NCBI GenBank assembly: GCA_001606155.1
Contig: LODT01000022.1
Coordinates: 496,001 to 560,000, forward strand
Origin: Tieghemostelium lacteum
Taxonomy: Eukaryota > Evosea > Eumycetozoa > Dictyosteliales > Raperosteliaceae
Reading direction: 5' to 3'
DNA: 64,000 nucleotides
The position numbers and the translations under genes are program-made. Below the pieces are notes generated by a model. The model had not been told where the DNA came from and made no database searches. It saw nothing but the letters and a program-made list of their open reading frames with translations. Shown here piece by piece: positions 44,066 to 54,697 of the stretch. Each line of letters opens with the position of its first letter. Position 1 is the first letter of the stretch.

Positions 44066-46799
44066 ATGGAGAATTCAGATGAAGAAAAGAACATTTCATT
44101 CATGAATGTCGATAGTGTTTCATCCGTTAGTGATAAAAAGAAAGAACCGAAATTTCAATTTGAAAGATCTAGATCCAGAAGTAAATCACCGGTAGACATG
44201 AATAGGGTTAACCTTCAAAATAATAATAATAATAATAATAATAACAATATAATTGATTCTAAAGACTCTGAATCTTCACCATCCACTAGCAAAAGGAGTA
44301 AGAGTAGATCGAGAAGTAGAGACAGGTCCAGAGAGAGATCTCATAGATCCAGTAGAAGACATAGATCTTCAAGTCATAGACATAAAAGAGATAGATCTAG
44401 AGATAGGGATAGAGATAGAGATAAGGATAGGGATAGAGATAGATCAAGGGAAAGAGACAGAGATAGATCAAGAGATAGAGAAAGAAGAGACAGAAAGCAT
44501 AGGTCCTCAAAGAGAAAGAGTAGATCAAGATCACGTTCAAGAGATTTAGATAGAAAAGAAAGAAGAGATAAAGAATCTACTACTAATGGTTCTGGTACTG
44601 CAGTTACTAATGAAACTGATGGTACTACAACTACTACAACTTGCACAACATCATCTTCAAACTCACCATCAATTCCAAAGAGATCAAGATCAAAAGAGAG
44701 AAAGGAAAGACACCATAGAAAGAGAAATAGATCAGAAAGTAGATCAAGGTCAAGATCAAAATCAAATTCTAGAGATAGAGAAAGAGGGGACAGGGACAGG
44801 GATAGAGATAGGGAAAGAGGGGAAAGGGACAGGGATAGAGATAGCTCACATTATCGTCCTAAAAGTCCAACTAGAAAACCCTATGATTCAACATCCACGG
44901 AAGAACCTCCAAAAAAGAAACTTACAGGATGGGATGTCAATTTACCTACTAGTACTGAAAGTAAGTTAAAAAAGAATAGAGTTTACAAAGTGTTTTTTTT
45001 AATTTACTTTTTGAGAATGAGAGTCAAAAGGATATTTTTAATGAGAACTCTGTCAATAACTTTTGAAACAAAAGAGTCTTTAAACTGATCATTAACATGT
45101 TTGTTTTAATTTATTTTTTTTCATTCTTCTTCTCCTTCTTCTTTTTATCTCTTCTTATTTATTTTTTCTTATTTTTCATAAATTTAGAATTATATCAAAT
45201 AACTAACCATTATATTTAGATAATGAACAGGTTTCAAACTCAGTATCAGTCTCATCAGTACCTACAAGTCCGTCAAAACCATTGATACCTACTATACCGT
45301 CAGTGGTTTCAAAACAATTATCACCTATTACTAGTAGTGCATTACCAAATCCTTTGATACCACATCAACCAATATCAGTAAGCAATGGGAGCAATGGTCA
45401 TTTATCACCATCTTCTCCAAACCCTATACCAAATAGTAGTACAGCTGCACTATCTCCAAATGAAAAGTTAACACTACAACAACTACAACAACAGCAACAA
45501 AATCAAGAACAAATTCAATGTAGAATCTATGTTGGTAGTTTGAATTTTAATTTAACAGAACAAGATATAACCAATGCGTTTGCACCATTTGGAATCATAA
45601 AATCATTGGTATTGGGTAAAGATGGAGTTGGTAAATCTAAAGGATATTGTTTTATAGAATACGATAGTCCAGAATCAGCAACCAACGCAATCAACTCAAT
45701 GAGTAAACATTACATGGGTGGAAGATTAATTAAAGTTGCCAGACCTTTTATACCAACTGGTAACTCAAGTACGAATACAATTATTACAAATCCATTTATA
45801 ACACAATTGTCACCTCCACCACCCCCACTTTCAACACCCCAATCACCAATTCCCACACCAACATTTCCAATTTCACCTCAAATTCATCAATATCAACAAT
45901 TACAGCAAGTTTCTATTCCTATTCATGCTGGAATTGCAGTAGCACAAGGTCAGTCTCATCAACCGCCACTATTTATCCCGCCACCACCAATTATTCAGAG
46001 TAGTCAAATGACACCTTTACAACCTCCATTAATCCCACAACCAACATTACCAACTCAACAACCAAATCAGGAGAATAGAATATACATTGGATCAATTCCA
46101 TGGAATGTCACTGAAGATATCATTAAAAGTACATTTTGTGGTCTTGGTAATATACTTTCATGTACACTGATGAACAATCCCGATACCAATAGACATAAGG
46201 GTTATGGTTTCATTGATTTTGAAACAAAGAAATCAGCAGACGATGCAATATTAACAATGAACGGTTTTGAAATTAATGGTAGACCTATTAAAGTTGGTAG
46301 ACCTGTAAAAGGTATTTCCAATCCAACATCATCATCATCAACTTCCAATACCAATAGTGGTAGTAATAGTAGTACTGTATCACCTTTGGTTGTTAATAAC
46401 AACAAACATCAGACAAACAACAATAATCATGATAATATATCACTAGATGATGATAATATATCAATATCTGCAGAACAGAGATATATACTCACACAAAAAC
46501 TTATGGGTAAAGACACAAATAATAAGTGTTTAGTTCTCAGAAATCTCATGGGTTCTGAAGATGAGTCTGATGAGTTCCTAGAACAAGATATCAAAGAAGA
46601 ATGCTCAAAATTTGGTGAAATAGAAAGTATAGTAATCAAGAATGATATTAATCAACTCGTAAAAATATTTATACTATTCAAAGACTCTTCCGCATGTATA
46701 GCCTGTAAAAATAAGCAAAATGGTAGATTTTTTGGAGGTAGAAGTATAAAAGCTGAATTTTATGATGTTAATTTATATAATAAGAAGATATACAATTAA
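44066..46799 (+). CDS. puf60: PUF60-like splicing factor with N-terminal RS domain
   Basis: Two exons, 44066-44960 and 45220-46799, joined in phase 1, give 824 residues. PUF60 (half pint) binds U-rich 3' splice-site regions with U2AF. The first 300 residues are an RS domain: RSRSRSKSP, long Arg-Asp/Arg-Glu repeats from GATAGA-type DNA, and an Asn run from AAT repeats. A Pro/Gln/Ser linker leads to RRM1 (about 398-470, CRIYVGSLNFNLTEQDITNA, GYCFIEY). RRM2 follows (about 584-660, NRIYIGSIPWNVTEDI, KGYGFIDF), then the UHM, a protein-binding RRM (about 732-818), with EECSKFGEIESIVI and the R-x-F signature GRFFGGR. RRM1 (AFAPFGIIKS, GGRLIKVARP) and the UHM are PUF60-like rather than RBM39-like. 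However, the RS domain is a feature of RBM39 and U2AF65, not of animal PUF60. Confidence 0.85.
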
Positions 46800-46843
46800 A
46801 TAAATATCAAATCAAATATTAGTGTTTTAATGAATCAAAAGTT

Positions 46844-46860
46844 TATATATATATATATAT
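46844..46860. repeat. (TA)n microsatellite
   Basis: About eight and a half TA units just after the PUF60 stop, between it and the convergent MEMO1 gene. Simple repeat in 3' flanking DNA. Confidence 0.85.
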
Positions 46861-46936
46861 TTATTTACATTTAAAAATTGAGATGAGAATATGGAAAAAA
46901 AAGTTGTTGTTCTATATCATTGTCTAAGGTTATATT

Positions 46937-48012
46937 TTATAATTTGGTAAATGCTAAAACACCATAACTTACAGAGGAGTCATGAGAATGAACACATTGT
47001 GAAGATTGTTCATAATAGATAGAATCTATTTTACATTTGGTTTTGGATAGTTGTGCTGTCCATAACATTACTGAAATTGGATTTCTACCACAAATGGTAT
47101 TTTTGGTCTCTGATAGGTATTTTGAGAATTCCAAAGGGTTACCAGATTCAATAATTTTCATTCCTTGTTTATCAAGAACCTCAATGGATTTATGAATAGG
47201 ACCATCTTCTTTATTATAACGTGTATAATCAAATCTTTGTCCCCAATGACAAAAATCTGATGATATAACAAAAAAGTTCTCTGGATCATCAAAATATTTG
47301 GCAAATATTGCTCCATATTTCTCTTCATTACCTTTACCAATACTTCCAACCATTACTGGAACAATAGAGATATCTTTACTGAGAAATATAAATATTAAAA
47401 TCTGAGTGTAATTAAATTTGGTATTAAAGAAATACTTACTTCCCAATTAATTTAGAGAGGTATGGTAATTGCATTTCTAAACTATGTTCATCTTCATCAA
47501 CACTTTTATCAATCCAACTGAATTCGCCAGTTTCATAAAGTTGATTTAGAATAGCTCTATCTACTTTTAAATTTCCAATTGGAGTTTCAAATGTATCCAT
47601 TTTAGTTAATCCACAGTTTTTCATATATACATGATGTGATGGGCCTAGAATAAATATTCTTTTACTGTTGTGTGTATGTGAAGGTTTATATTAGAGTCTT
47701 AAACACTATATTAACAATAGGTATTTAACATACAATTTATCAGGTATTAAATTAATAAAACCATGAGAAGCAGCTCTACCACTATATGTATAACCTGCAT
47801 GTCTTGTTTAGAGGTTTAATAGTTGTTAATATTAACTCAACACTCACTCTCTTTTGAACATGATTGCAAACATACGGTGAAATAATTGCTTTAACATTTT
47901 CATTAATTTTATTTACATTTGCTAACCAATCACCCAACTGTTTATCTAACTTTGGCCCGTTTGCTTGGTACCAAGAACCTGCGTGACTTGCTGCTCTTAC
48001 TGCCTTTGACAT
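46937..48012 (-). CDS. memo1: MEMO1 family protein
   Basis: Four exons, 48012-47876, 47802-47734, 47664-47440 and 47378-46937, with phase 2 at all three junctions, give 290 residues (human 297). MEMO is a copper/iron-binding protein related to class III extradiol dioxygenases, linked in animals to ErbB2-driven motility and redox control. Family blocks are all present: start [32 protein letters not shown] made by splicing exons 1 and 2; [53 protein letters not shown]; and [16 protein letters not shown]. The metal ligands (His of HAGY, His of SHH, Cys of SSQC) are kept. Intron 1 uses the AG just before ACATGCAGG; any other choice loses PHAGY. Divergent from the Cys-rich micro-gene, 216 bp. Confidence 0.93.
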
Positions 48013-48228
48013 TTCCCACTACTTAAATTAAAAATGTGTAAAAAAATAAATTAAAAAATTGAAAAGACTGTTTGATGAACACATTTATCAAAATTTGTAT
48101 TACAGAAATGAGTTGACCACCAAAGTAAATGGAAAGACTTTGAAATTATTACACTATTTATAATTCAAGTTTGAAATTTTAATATTCATTAATTCAAATA
48201 ATTAAAGTTAATTAAGATAAAATATAAA

Positions 48229-48482
48229 ATGATCTACAGTAAGTAAAATAAAATTGATATTAGAAAAATAATATTCTAATATAATAATCTACAGAATCCT
48301 TAACAAATATTGGTTCGGTTTCCAGTGGTATCTCAAAGGGTATGATTAATACTGGCCTAAACTCATCTTCTAACCAATCTAATGAAATTCTATCAAGAAG
48401 AAGAGGATGCTGTGGCTGTAATTGTGGTTGTGGTAGAAGAAATAGAGTTGATATTGACATTGATATTGATATTGATAATTAA
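48229..48482 (+). CDS. Small Cys-rich protein with Asp-Ile tail (hssA/sig-like, dictyostelid)
   Basis: Two exons, 48229-48238 (only ATG ATC TAC A) and 48295-48482, joined in phase 1, give 65 residues. The protein has a Ser/Asn/Gly-rich first half (SLTNIGSVSSGISKG), then RRRGCCGCNCGCGRRNR, then five alternating Asp-Ile pairs and DN. Tiny proteins with a Ser-rich start, a CCGC-type cluster and a simple tail, with a minute first exon, are abundant in dictyostelids (hssA/7E and srfA-induced gene families) and are often developmentally regulated. Placement in a named family is by resemblance only. Six Cys within nine residues could bind metal. The gene sits between MEMO1 and Tim10. Confidence 0.7.
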
Positions 48483-48753
48483 ATCAAATATTATAATATA
48501 TTATAATAAATATATTGGATTGAAATAGTCCCCTTTTACCAAAAGATGTTTTGTATATTCAAATTTTAATTTAATTATTTATTCACTGTCATTAGAAAAT
48601 GAATTTTATCGTGTTTTTGGTGGTAGTGGTGATCGATTTGGTAATATTCTTGTTGTTTTTTTGTTTTGTATAAAGGTACTATATGCATAATTGATTTTAA
48701 ATCACACTATACTACAAATTATATTGTGATTCTATTCATTCTTTAAGATTGAT

Positions 48754-49079
48754 TTAAAACCAACCTTTCTTTTGTTCTGGTTGTTGTGGTTGAGCTTCAA
48801 CTGGTTGTCCAGCAGAACCAGCAACTTTAGTTTGTACTTTTTTGAATGTATCCATCCATTTTTGTGAACATCTTTCAACACATGCTTCCTCACCTGTTGT
48901 TAAACTACCTTCAGTGTATTTAGAAATGCATTTAGCACTGCATGCATCAGATAAACTATTTCATATAACATTATAAGTAATCCAGAACCCAAATCTTTAG
49001 AAAACTATCTAAATGCCTACCTTTGAAACATAGCAGCAATCATTTTCATTTCAATTAATTTAATAGATACATCATCCAT
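48754..49079 (-). CDS. timm10: Mitochondrial import chaperone Tim10
   Basis: Two exons, 49079-49021 and 48955-48754, joined in phase 2, give 86 residues. Small Tims form Tim9-Tim10 hexamers in the intermembrane space that carry hydrophobic precursors to TIM22 and SAM. The twin CX3C motif is intact: CSAKC and CVERC, separated by the usual central loop (ISKYTEGSLTTGEEA). The helix before it (LIEMKMIAAMFQSLSDA) resembles Tim10 (ELEVEMMADMYNRMTSAC) more than Tim9, Tim8 or Tim13. The end is Gln/Pro-rich (AQPQQPEQKKGWF). As expected for an oxidatively folded Mia40 substrate there is no presequence. It lies beside the divergent TRAX gene, 250 bp between starts. Confidence 0.9.
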
Positions 49080-49329
49080 GGCTTTGTGTAGTTTGTTGTG
49101 AAAATACAAAATGAAAAAAAATTTCGTTTTTTAATATTGTAATGATAATTTAGTCGTGTACATTTTTAATTAAAATTAAGTTTTGAAATTATAATAATAA
49201 TTAAAATTTATTTATAAAGGATTTATTTTCTAATCTAATGGTCATTTATAATAAATAAAATAATAATTAAATAAAATTTTAATAGTTTTTTTAGATTTTT
49301 TTTGAAATCAAGTTCACCATTTATTCAAA

Positions 49330-50238
49330 ATGAAGAGAAATGAAAGAAATTTTAATAATGATAGATATAATAACAATAATAATGAAAAAAAAGTAAAACT
49401 TGAATTTGAGAAATCAGATAATGAAATAATAAATCTATTTCAAAACTATTCTAAAATTTTAGATGAAGATGTAAGTGTGTTGTCATATAAAGATTAGGGT
49501 TATATTTTGTTTCTAATTTAACCAATAGAATGACAGAAGAGAAAGAATTGTAAAAGTCAGTAGAGATATAACTATTGCTAGTAAAAGGTTAATATCACTA
49601 TTACACAGAGTGGTATTTGAGGATAGAAATACAATATTGACACAAGCTCATCAAGATCTTGTGAAGGTGAATGCATTGATTGGTAATATTATAAAGGAAT
49701 TAGAAGGACAAGAGTATTGGAAATTTCAAAAATCATTTACATGGGGTCTCCAAGAGTATACAGAGGCAATCAGTTTTCTATATTTTATTGAGACTGGTCA
49801 ATTAGTACCTGTTGATTATATACATGATAAGATTAAAGAATCTAATAACATTGATTCACTATCTACATTTTCATTATCAGTTGATGACTATCATTTAGGT
49901 TTATGTGATTTAGTAGGTGAATTAATGAGATATTGCACAAACTCAGTTACTAAACAAAAGTATCAAGATTGCTTCGACTGTTGTGAATTTGTAAGAACTA
50001 TTTTCACAGCTTGTAAACAAATTAGACAATTTAGACCAAATGATTCAAAAATGTCAATGATAGATGACAGTGTAAAGAAAATAGAAAAAAGTAAGTAAAT
50101 TCTATCCTTTTACTACAATTAATTATTTATTAATAATTACAATTTATGATAATAGTTTGTTTTAGTATTAGAATTAGAACTTCAGAATTTCCTGATAAAC
50201 AATTAAAAATAACAGCAGATCCTGATATGGAAGTATAG
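49330..50238 (+). CDS. tsnax: Translin-associated factor X (TRAX)
   Basis: Three exons, 49330-49470, 49529-50090 and 50156-50238, phases 0 and 1, give 261 residues. TRAX with translin forms C3PO, an endoribonuclease that removes the passenger strand from RISC and processes tRNA fragments; TRAX carries the active site. The N-terminal leader is Asn-rich and basic, then LFQNYSKILDEDNDRRERIV, VSRDITIASKRLISLLHR and the catalytic Glu pair in LQEYTEAISF. The third and fourth acidic residues are in LGLCDLVGELMRYC. The last exon encodes ICFSIRIRTSEFPDKQL, matching the TRAX C-terminal helix. That third exon is only 83 bp. All catalytic acids are retained, so the nuclease should be active if translin is present elsewhere. 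Confidence 0.92.
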
Positions 50239-50300
50239 ATATTGTAAAATTATATTTAATAAATTTATTTGAAAAAGAACTGTAGTTTCCATAGTAATGA

Positions 50301-51142
50301 CTAAAAATATAATGCTTGATCATAAGTTGGACCCTGTAAAAGGCTCCAACTATTAGGTATAACAAAATCAATTGGTTTACTACTATCGAACAGATTCAAA
50401 TAGGATGATATATATTTAGCCATATCCATTGAATCTAAAGTATTATCACCTTCCGAACAAAATAGATTTAAACATAAGTATGACAATGATTGTTCATTGG
50501 ATATTTTCCACAACTCTTTACCTAAACCTGTTAATCTATTACCTAATTGTACAGTGTCACCATAACTATCAACCATAACATTGGATTCAGTCTCTTTTAT
50601 ATTACATTGTAATATTCTATTCAATGATTCATTCTTCAATCCATTTGATTTTACAAAACGTACTTGATCACCAACTAATTGTGAATCAATTCTCTTGTTG
50701 GCATTTGTACTTGAAATGAATAATAACTCTCTAAAATTCTCTTTTTTATACCATTCTATAAGTTTATTTGCGAATATTTGAACATGTCCCTAATATATAG
50801 TTGATTGTTAATATATCTTTTTATCTATTTTGATTATTTAATATATACCTCTAAAATTGGTGCTCTTTGTTGAACTATGGTGATATTAGATTTATTATCT
50901 TGTGGTTGATATACTTCAATGCTAGTTGATAAAACACCACTACCATTTGGTGTATAAGTATCATTACCTATAATAGGTATTATATTCTCATCAATTATAT
51001 ATCCAATTCTTTTACATTTTAAGGTGCTAATAAGTAGATCAACACTGAGTTGTCCGACATTGCCAATAGTCAATGCTGGCCAAATCAATGTTGTATTTTG
51101 TAAAATTGCATTTTGATCAACTGAGTAATAAAATTTATCCAT
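50301..51142 (-). CDS. psmg2: Proteasome assembly chaperone 2 (PSMG2/PAC2)
   Basis: Two exons, 51142-50849 and 50789-50301, joined in phase 0, give 260 residues (human 264). PAC1-PAC2 heterodimers scaffold the 20S alpha ring during proteasome assembly. The start region has LIWPALTIGNVGQLSVDLLI, the near-invariant PAC2 GNVGQLA/S-DLL block, then LKCKRIGYIIDENIIPIIGN, as in the family. Exon 2 holds HVQIFANKLIEWYKKENFRE and LLFISSTNA, then the expected GLGKELW phrase near the end. I chose the ATG at 51142; five more in-frame codons upstream lead to a CACAG that could be an acceptor, so a short extra 5' exon is possible. The stop lies 62 bp from the TRAX stop, convergent. Confidence 0.9.
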
Positions 51143-51737
51143 CTCTTTGATCTTCAACTGTGAAAATTAATAAAAAAATTTTTTTAATTTTATTAACAAC
51201 CAATCTGAAGAGAGGACCATATTACCTAATTGATGTATATAAATTCTAACATGTTAATTTCATTTATATTAAAGGTTGTATGATACGGATAATTAAGATA
51301 TAAGATATAAAAGTTTACAAAGAGTAGGATTTATAGCGCAATATTCAACTAATGTTACCCAACATTCACACCCTACCCTACCCTATCACAAATAGTTTAA
51401 CCTATTTGTTTATCTTGTTTTTTGGTTTCTTTTGTTTTCTTTCTTTTCCAATATTTTAAAATCAGTAAAGTAATCAGTTGAGTAATAATTCTGACACTTT
51501 TTTATCACTATGAAATAACTTAACTTTATACTAAAAAGCATCTTGTAATGCACTCTTTTAGTTAATTTAGTGAGAGTTTTCATTGATATCTTTAAATCTT
51601 ATTTATGGTAAGTTATCACTCAAACACTTTAATCACACCTCTCTTCAGATTCAGGTTAAATGTGAATATTATGTAAGTATACAATATTTTATATTTTATT
51701 AATATTGAAATGATAGAATGATGTCAAGAGATTGTTC
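51143..51737. other. Intergenic A/T-rich region
   Basis: 595 bp between the PSMG2 start and the 3' end of the 468-residue paralogue gene. It includes a CCCTACCCTACCCTA-type triplet of ACCCT units near 51379-51392, too short to be telomeric. No gene is seen. Confidence 0.5.
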
Positions 51738-53144
51738 TTAAGCAGAGAGAGGTTGCTTATCTGGCCAATCTAGACTTGGATCTGGATTTGGAGATAATGG
51801 AACTTTATAGCAAATGAACCCAATAATTTGTAAACCATCAGCTTCAATACCATCATCAGAGACTTTAGAGTTAAATGAAGAATCACCTTCTTCATGACTG
51901 TAACTACCTTTAATAGCAAAAGGTCCATAAGATGCAGAGGTTGATGTTTCAATCTTTGAGAATGCCGCTTTATTCTTTTCAGAGGACATATTCAATTTGA
52001 TCTTTAGATTCTTTGCCAAAATCACAGAGGTTGCATAGACTGGCATCATACCAGATCTAGGTTCTTTTCCATCTGATATTTGGTCAGTCCACTTCCAAGC
52101 TCTACTCTGGAAGATACTTGCATCAAACCATGGTCTGAGAATTGGAAGTTGAAGTAAATCAACTGACATACTGAAATTACTGGTATCAACTTCAGCGCTC
52201 ATATTCTTCTTCTCTCCATTTACTGTGGCTGAACAGTTGAATAGGAAGAAACCAGAATTAACACCACCACCATAGTTTGTTGAATCATTGTGTTTGTATT
52301 CATCAACTTTAGACTCACTAAATTTAAAAGTTGTAAAAGTTGGTGTTTTACTTGGATCCACAAAAGCATCATGTGGGAAAAACAGAGTATTCTCATAGGG
52401 TCCAAATAGATTGGATTGTCTTTCTGATAGATCCATATCAGCTTTCAATTTAGTGAATCTTTCATGGATACCTGAACTTGCATATTGACCCAATATAGAA
52501 CGAGCTTGTTCAACATAACCTTTTGAACCCTCACCCTCCCATGTCTGGTAAGCAATCAATGCATTATTTCTCAAAATAACACCATTTCTAGTGAAATTTT
52601 CAATATCTTGCTGAGTTGCACTCTTTTCATTGGCACCAATGGCAGCATTATTGTAAGCCAAAAGTGCGTTTATGTACAGAACCCTGTGCTTGCCATAAGA
52701 AATTACAGCAGGTGATGGTTGAATTGTCTTCTTTTCCTCCCCAGTAAATGGATTCTTATCAATGGCTTCCACTTGGAGATAATCTTGTGCTTTTTGTAAC
52801 ATGTCTTTTTCACGTTCAGATAGCTCTCTTTCAGCAACTTGAGCTTGAGTAATAACCTGTCTGTAGACATTTGAAATTTTCACACCTTTAATTACAAAGA
52901 AACCTCTGGATTCTGGTACCTCATTTACAATATTAGCAAATCCAGCTTGATTATTGACTTCAGATTTGGTGGTAAGGTCATTGAAAGTCAAGAACTTTTC
53001 AGTAACTGGAATACCAATTTTGGTGAAGGAAACATAACTATCATTGGATTGTGTTTCATTGGCAGTATCTGGAGCAGTCAATATGTTATGCATTCTAGAA
53101 AGAAATGCATTCATAACATCCTGATTTTGGTTAATATCAGACAT
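51738..53144 (-). CDS. Unknown protein, long member of a head-to-head paralogue pair
   Basis: Single exon, 468 residues, no signal peptide or membrane helix. The N-terminal part (about 35-100) holds SRGFFVIKGVKISNVY. A helical, Gln/Ala-rich middle (about 105-230, AQVAERELSEREKDMLQKAQ ... QQDIENFTRNGVILRNNALI) follows. The C-terminal half is beta-rich: FKFSESKVDEYKHND, then VDLLQLPILRPWFDASIFQS, then GMMPVYATSVILAKNLKIKL, then SYGPFAIKGSYSHEE and the ending LQIIGFICYKVPLSPNPDP. It is clearly homologous to the gene at 53642. Intronless, richer in C/G than neighbours. My impression is that similar blocks (RPWFD, MPVYxTSVI, FGPFSVxG, GxQIIGxxC) occur in bacterial proteins of unknown role, which would suggest old transfer, but I cannot check it. 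Confidence 0.82.
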   Translation of the reverse strand: MSDINQNQDVMNAFLSRMHNILTAPDTANETQSNDSYVSFTKIGIPVTEKFLTFNDLTTKSEVNNQAGFANIVNEVPESRGFFVIKGVKISNVYRQVITQAQVAERELSEREKDMLQKAQDYLQVEAIDKNPFTGEEKKTIQPSPAVISYGKHRVLYINALLAYNNAAIGANEKSATQQDIENFTRNGVILRNNALIAYQTWEGEGSKGYVEQARSILGQYASSGIHERFTKLKADMDLSERQSNLFGPYENTLFFPHDAFVDPSKTPTFTTFKFSESKVDEYKHNDSTNYGGGVNSGFFLFNCSATVNGEKKNMSAEVDTSNFSMSVDLLQLPILRPWFDASIFQSRAWKWTDQISDGKEPRSGMMPVYATSVILAKNLKIKLNMSSEKNKAAFSKIETSTSASYGPFAIKGSYSHEEGDSSFNSKVSDDGIEADGLQIIGFICYKVPLSPNPDPSLDWPDKQPLSA

Positions 53145-53641
53145 TTTTGTTAAAAAGTTTAAATATTACAGTAATATTATAATATAATAATAAAGTAAAT
53201 ATATAATAAATTTAAAAAAATTAAAAAGTATTTATACTAAAAATGATATTATACCAAAAAAATTGTTATGATCCATTTTCCAAACAGTTGGAATATATCT
53301 ATATCCACATGGGTAAAAGTGATTGGAGATAATTAATACAAACAATCAGTTTGTCTTTTTTTGAATACCACTTCGAAGTTTAACTTTGCTTTTTGTGTGT
53401 AAAATGTGGTATAAAATGTGGATTGCACAATCAAAATGTGGTTTAAAATTTGGATTACACAATCAAAATGTGGTTTACATACATAAATTTGGTGTGAGGT
53501 ATCCCAAAAATGTAAACACACATTCATTTTTGGAACAGTACCACTTGATAACTTAATATATTTATCCACTTGTAAATTAAAAATTAAAATTTATGTTAAC
53601 ATAATCATTTTTAATTTAAAATTTAATCAATATTAACAAAA
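53145..53641. promoter_or_regulatory. Shared divergent promoter region of the paralogue pair
   Basis: 497 bp between the starts of the two divergent paralogues. It contains a 32-bp tandem repeat (53401-53480) and otherwise A/T-rich DNA. A minus-strand open frame at 53333-53569 runs through the repeat and has no codon character. Assignment as a regulatory region is inferred from position. Confidence 0.5.
53401..53480. repeat. 32-bp tandem repeat, 2.5 copies
   Basis: Unit 1 is 53401-53432, unit 2 is 53433-53464 and a half unit is 53465-53480. Each full unit starts AAAATGTGGT, has an inner AAAATGTGGATT-like half-copy and ends ACACAATC. Units 1 and 2 differ at about four positions. The inner AAAATGTGG/AAAATTTGG echo suggests an older 15-17-bp unit that doubled. 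It lies in the middle of the promoter between the two paralogues. Confidence 0.9.
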
Positions 53642-54697
53642 ATGATTGAAGAAAATGACAATGATGTTATGAGTAATTTATTGGGTAGTTTATATTCAAC
53701 TGTAGTATTAAATGAAAATTGGTTGAATCAAGAAAATAAAAATAACAATTATGATAATACTCATATACCAGCCCCAAGAGGTGGAAATGATATGCTGGAT
53801 TTTCTCAAAAAAGTGTTTCCAGATCCAAATTCTATTACCTATCTATCATTTGTTGATCCAAGAATGCCAATTAGTTTCTCTGAAGAAATGTTGAATTTTG
53901 GTGATCCCTCTTCTGTAGCACAAATTAATAACCATTTTATGTTCTCTAAATTGGTGAATATGGTACCTTCATCTAGAGGATTTTATACCCCTACAGGTAT
54001 GAAAATGCCAGATATATTCATATCAAGTATTAGTGAATCTAAAACTGTAAATGTAGACTTGATAGAAAAATTCAGTAAACTTAATGCTAATTTAAAATTC
54101 TTTGAAAGAAGTTCACCTATTTATGGTCAATTTTTTACTGCATATTATATTCCAGGACATCCAGATAAATTGAGTTGGACTAAATTCCAATATTCACCAT
54201 CAGATACTAGTGAAAAGGTACCAGATAGATATTTTGGGGGAAGTGTTGATTCAAATTTCTCAATGTTATATATTGATGGGGATACTAGTGATAAGGTTAC
54301 TGGTGACTATTCTCTAACTACTGAGATTACTAAAATTCCAATACAAAGACCATGGTTTGATGTTTCAATCTATCACAGTAGAGATTGGGATTGGAAAATT
54401 GAAGGAAGAGAATTGATATCTGATGGTGAAGGTAATGGTGTAATGCCAATTTATATCACTTCTATGATATTGAGTAGAAATCTTACTATACAGCTGAACC
54501 TTAGCCAAAACATGAATACCTTGAATCACATAAACCGATGTAACAGTTGTACATTTGGTCCATTTTCAGTAAAATCAAATGAACTATCCATGAACATTGA
54601 TTTTAGTAATGGGCAAATTAGATCTCCTGGTCTACAAGTACTTGGGTTTGAGTGTAATAAGTTACCCAAATCACCTAATCCCGATAAAAAAATATAA
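53642..54697 (+). CDS. Unknown protein, short member of the head-to-head paralogue pair
   Basis: Single exon, 351 residues. Shared blocks with the long paralogue, in order: YLSF, then VNMVPSSRGFYTPTGMKMPD, then the IPIQRPWFDVSIYHSRDWDW segment, then NGVMPIYITSMILSRNLTI, then CTFGPFSVKS and LQVLGFECNKLPKSPNPD. The roughly 130-residue helical Gln/Ala-rich section of the long copy is absent. The two sides are joined by SESKTVNVDLIEKFSKLNAN, which matches the far edge of that section. The N-terminal 60 residues are Asn-rich and unrelated. It is more A/T-rich and more diverged than the long copy. No signal peptide or membrane helix. Function unknown; it ends at a lysine-rich tail four residues after NPD. 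Confidence 0.8.
   Translation: MIEENDNDVMSNLLGSLYSTVVLNENWLNQENKNNNYDNTHIPAPRGGNDMLDFLKKVFPDPNSITYLSFVDPRMPISFSEEMLNFGDPSSVAQINNHFMFSKLVNMVPSSRGFYTPTGMKMPDIFISSISESKTVNVDLIEKFSKLNANLKFFERSSPIYGQFFTAYYIPGHPDKLSWTKFQYSPSDTSEKVPDRYFGGSVDSNFSMLYIDGDTSDKVTGDYSLTTEITKIPIQRPWFDVSIYHSRDWDWKIEGRELISDGEGNGVMPIYITSMILSRNLTIQLNLSQNMNTLNHINRCNSCTFGPFSVKSNELSMNIDFSNGQIRSPGLQVLGFECNKLPKSPNPDKKI

Noticed and set aside
51379-51392. ACCCT repeats resembling telomere-like sequence
   Set aside because: Only about three units within a normal intergenic region; chance or simple repeat.
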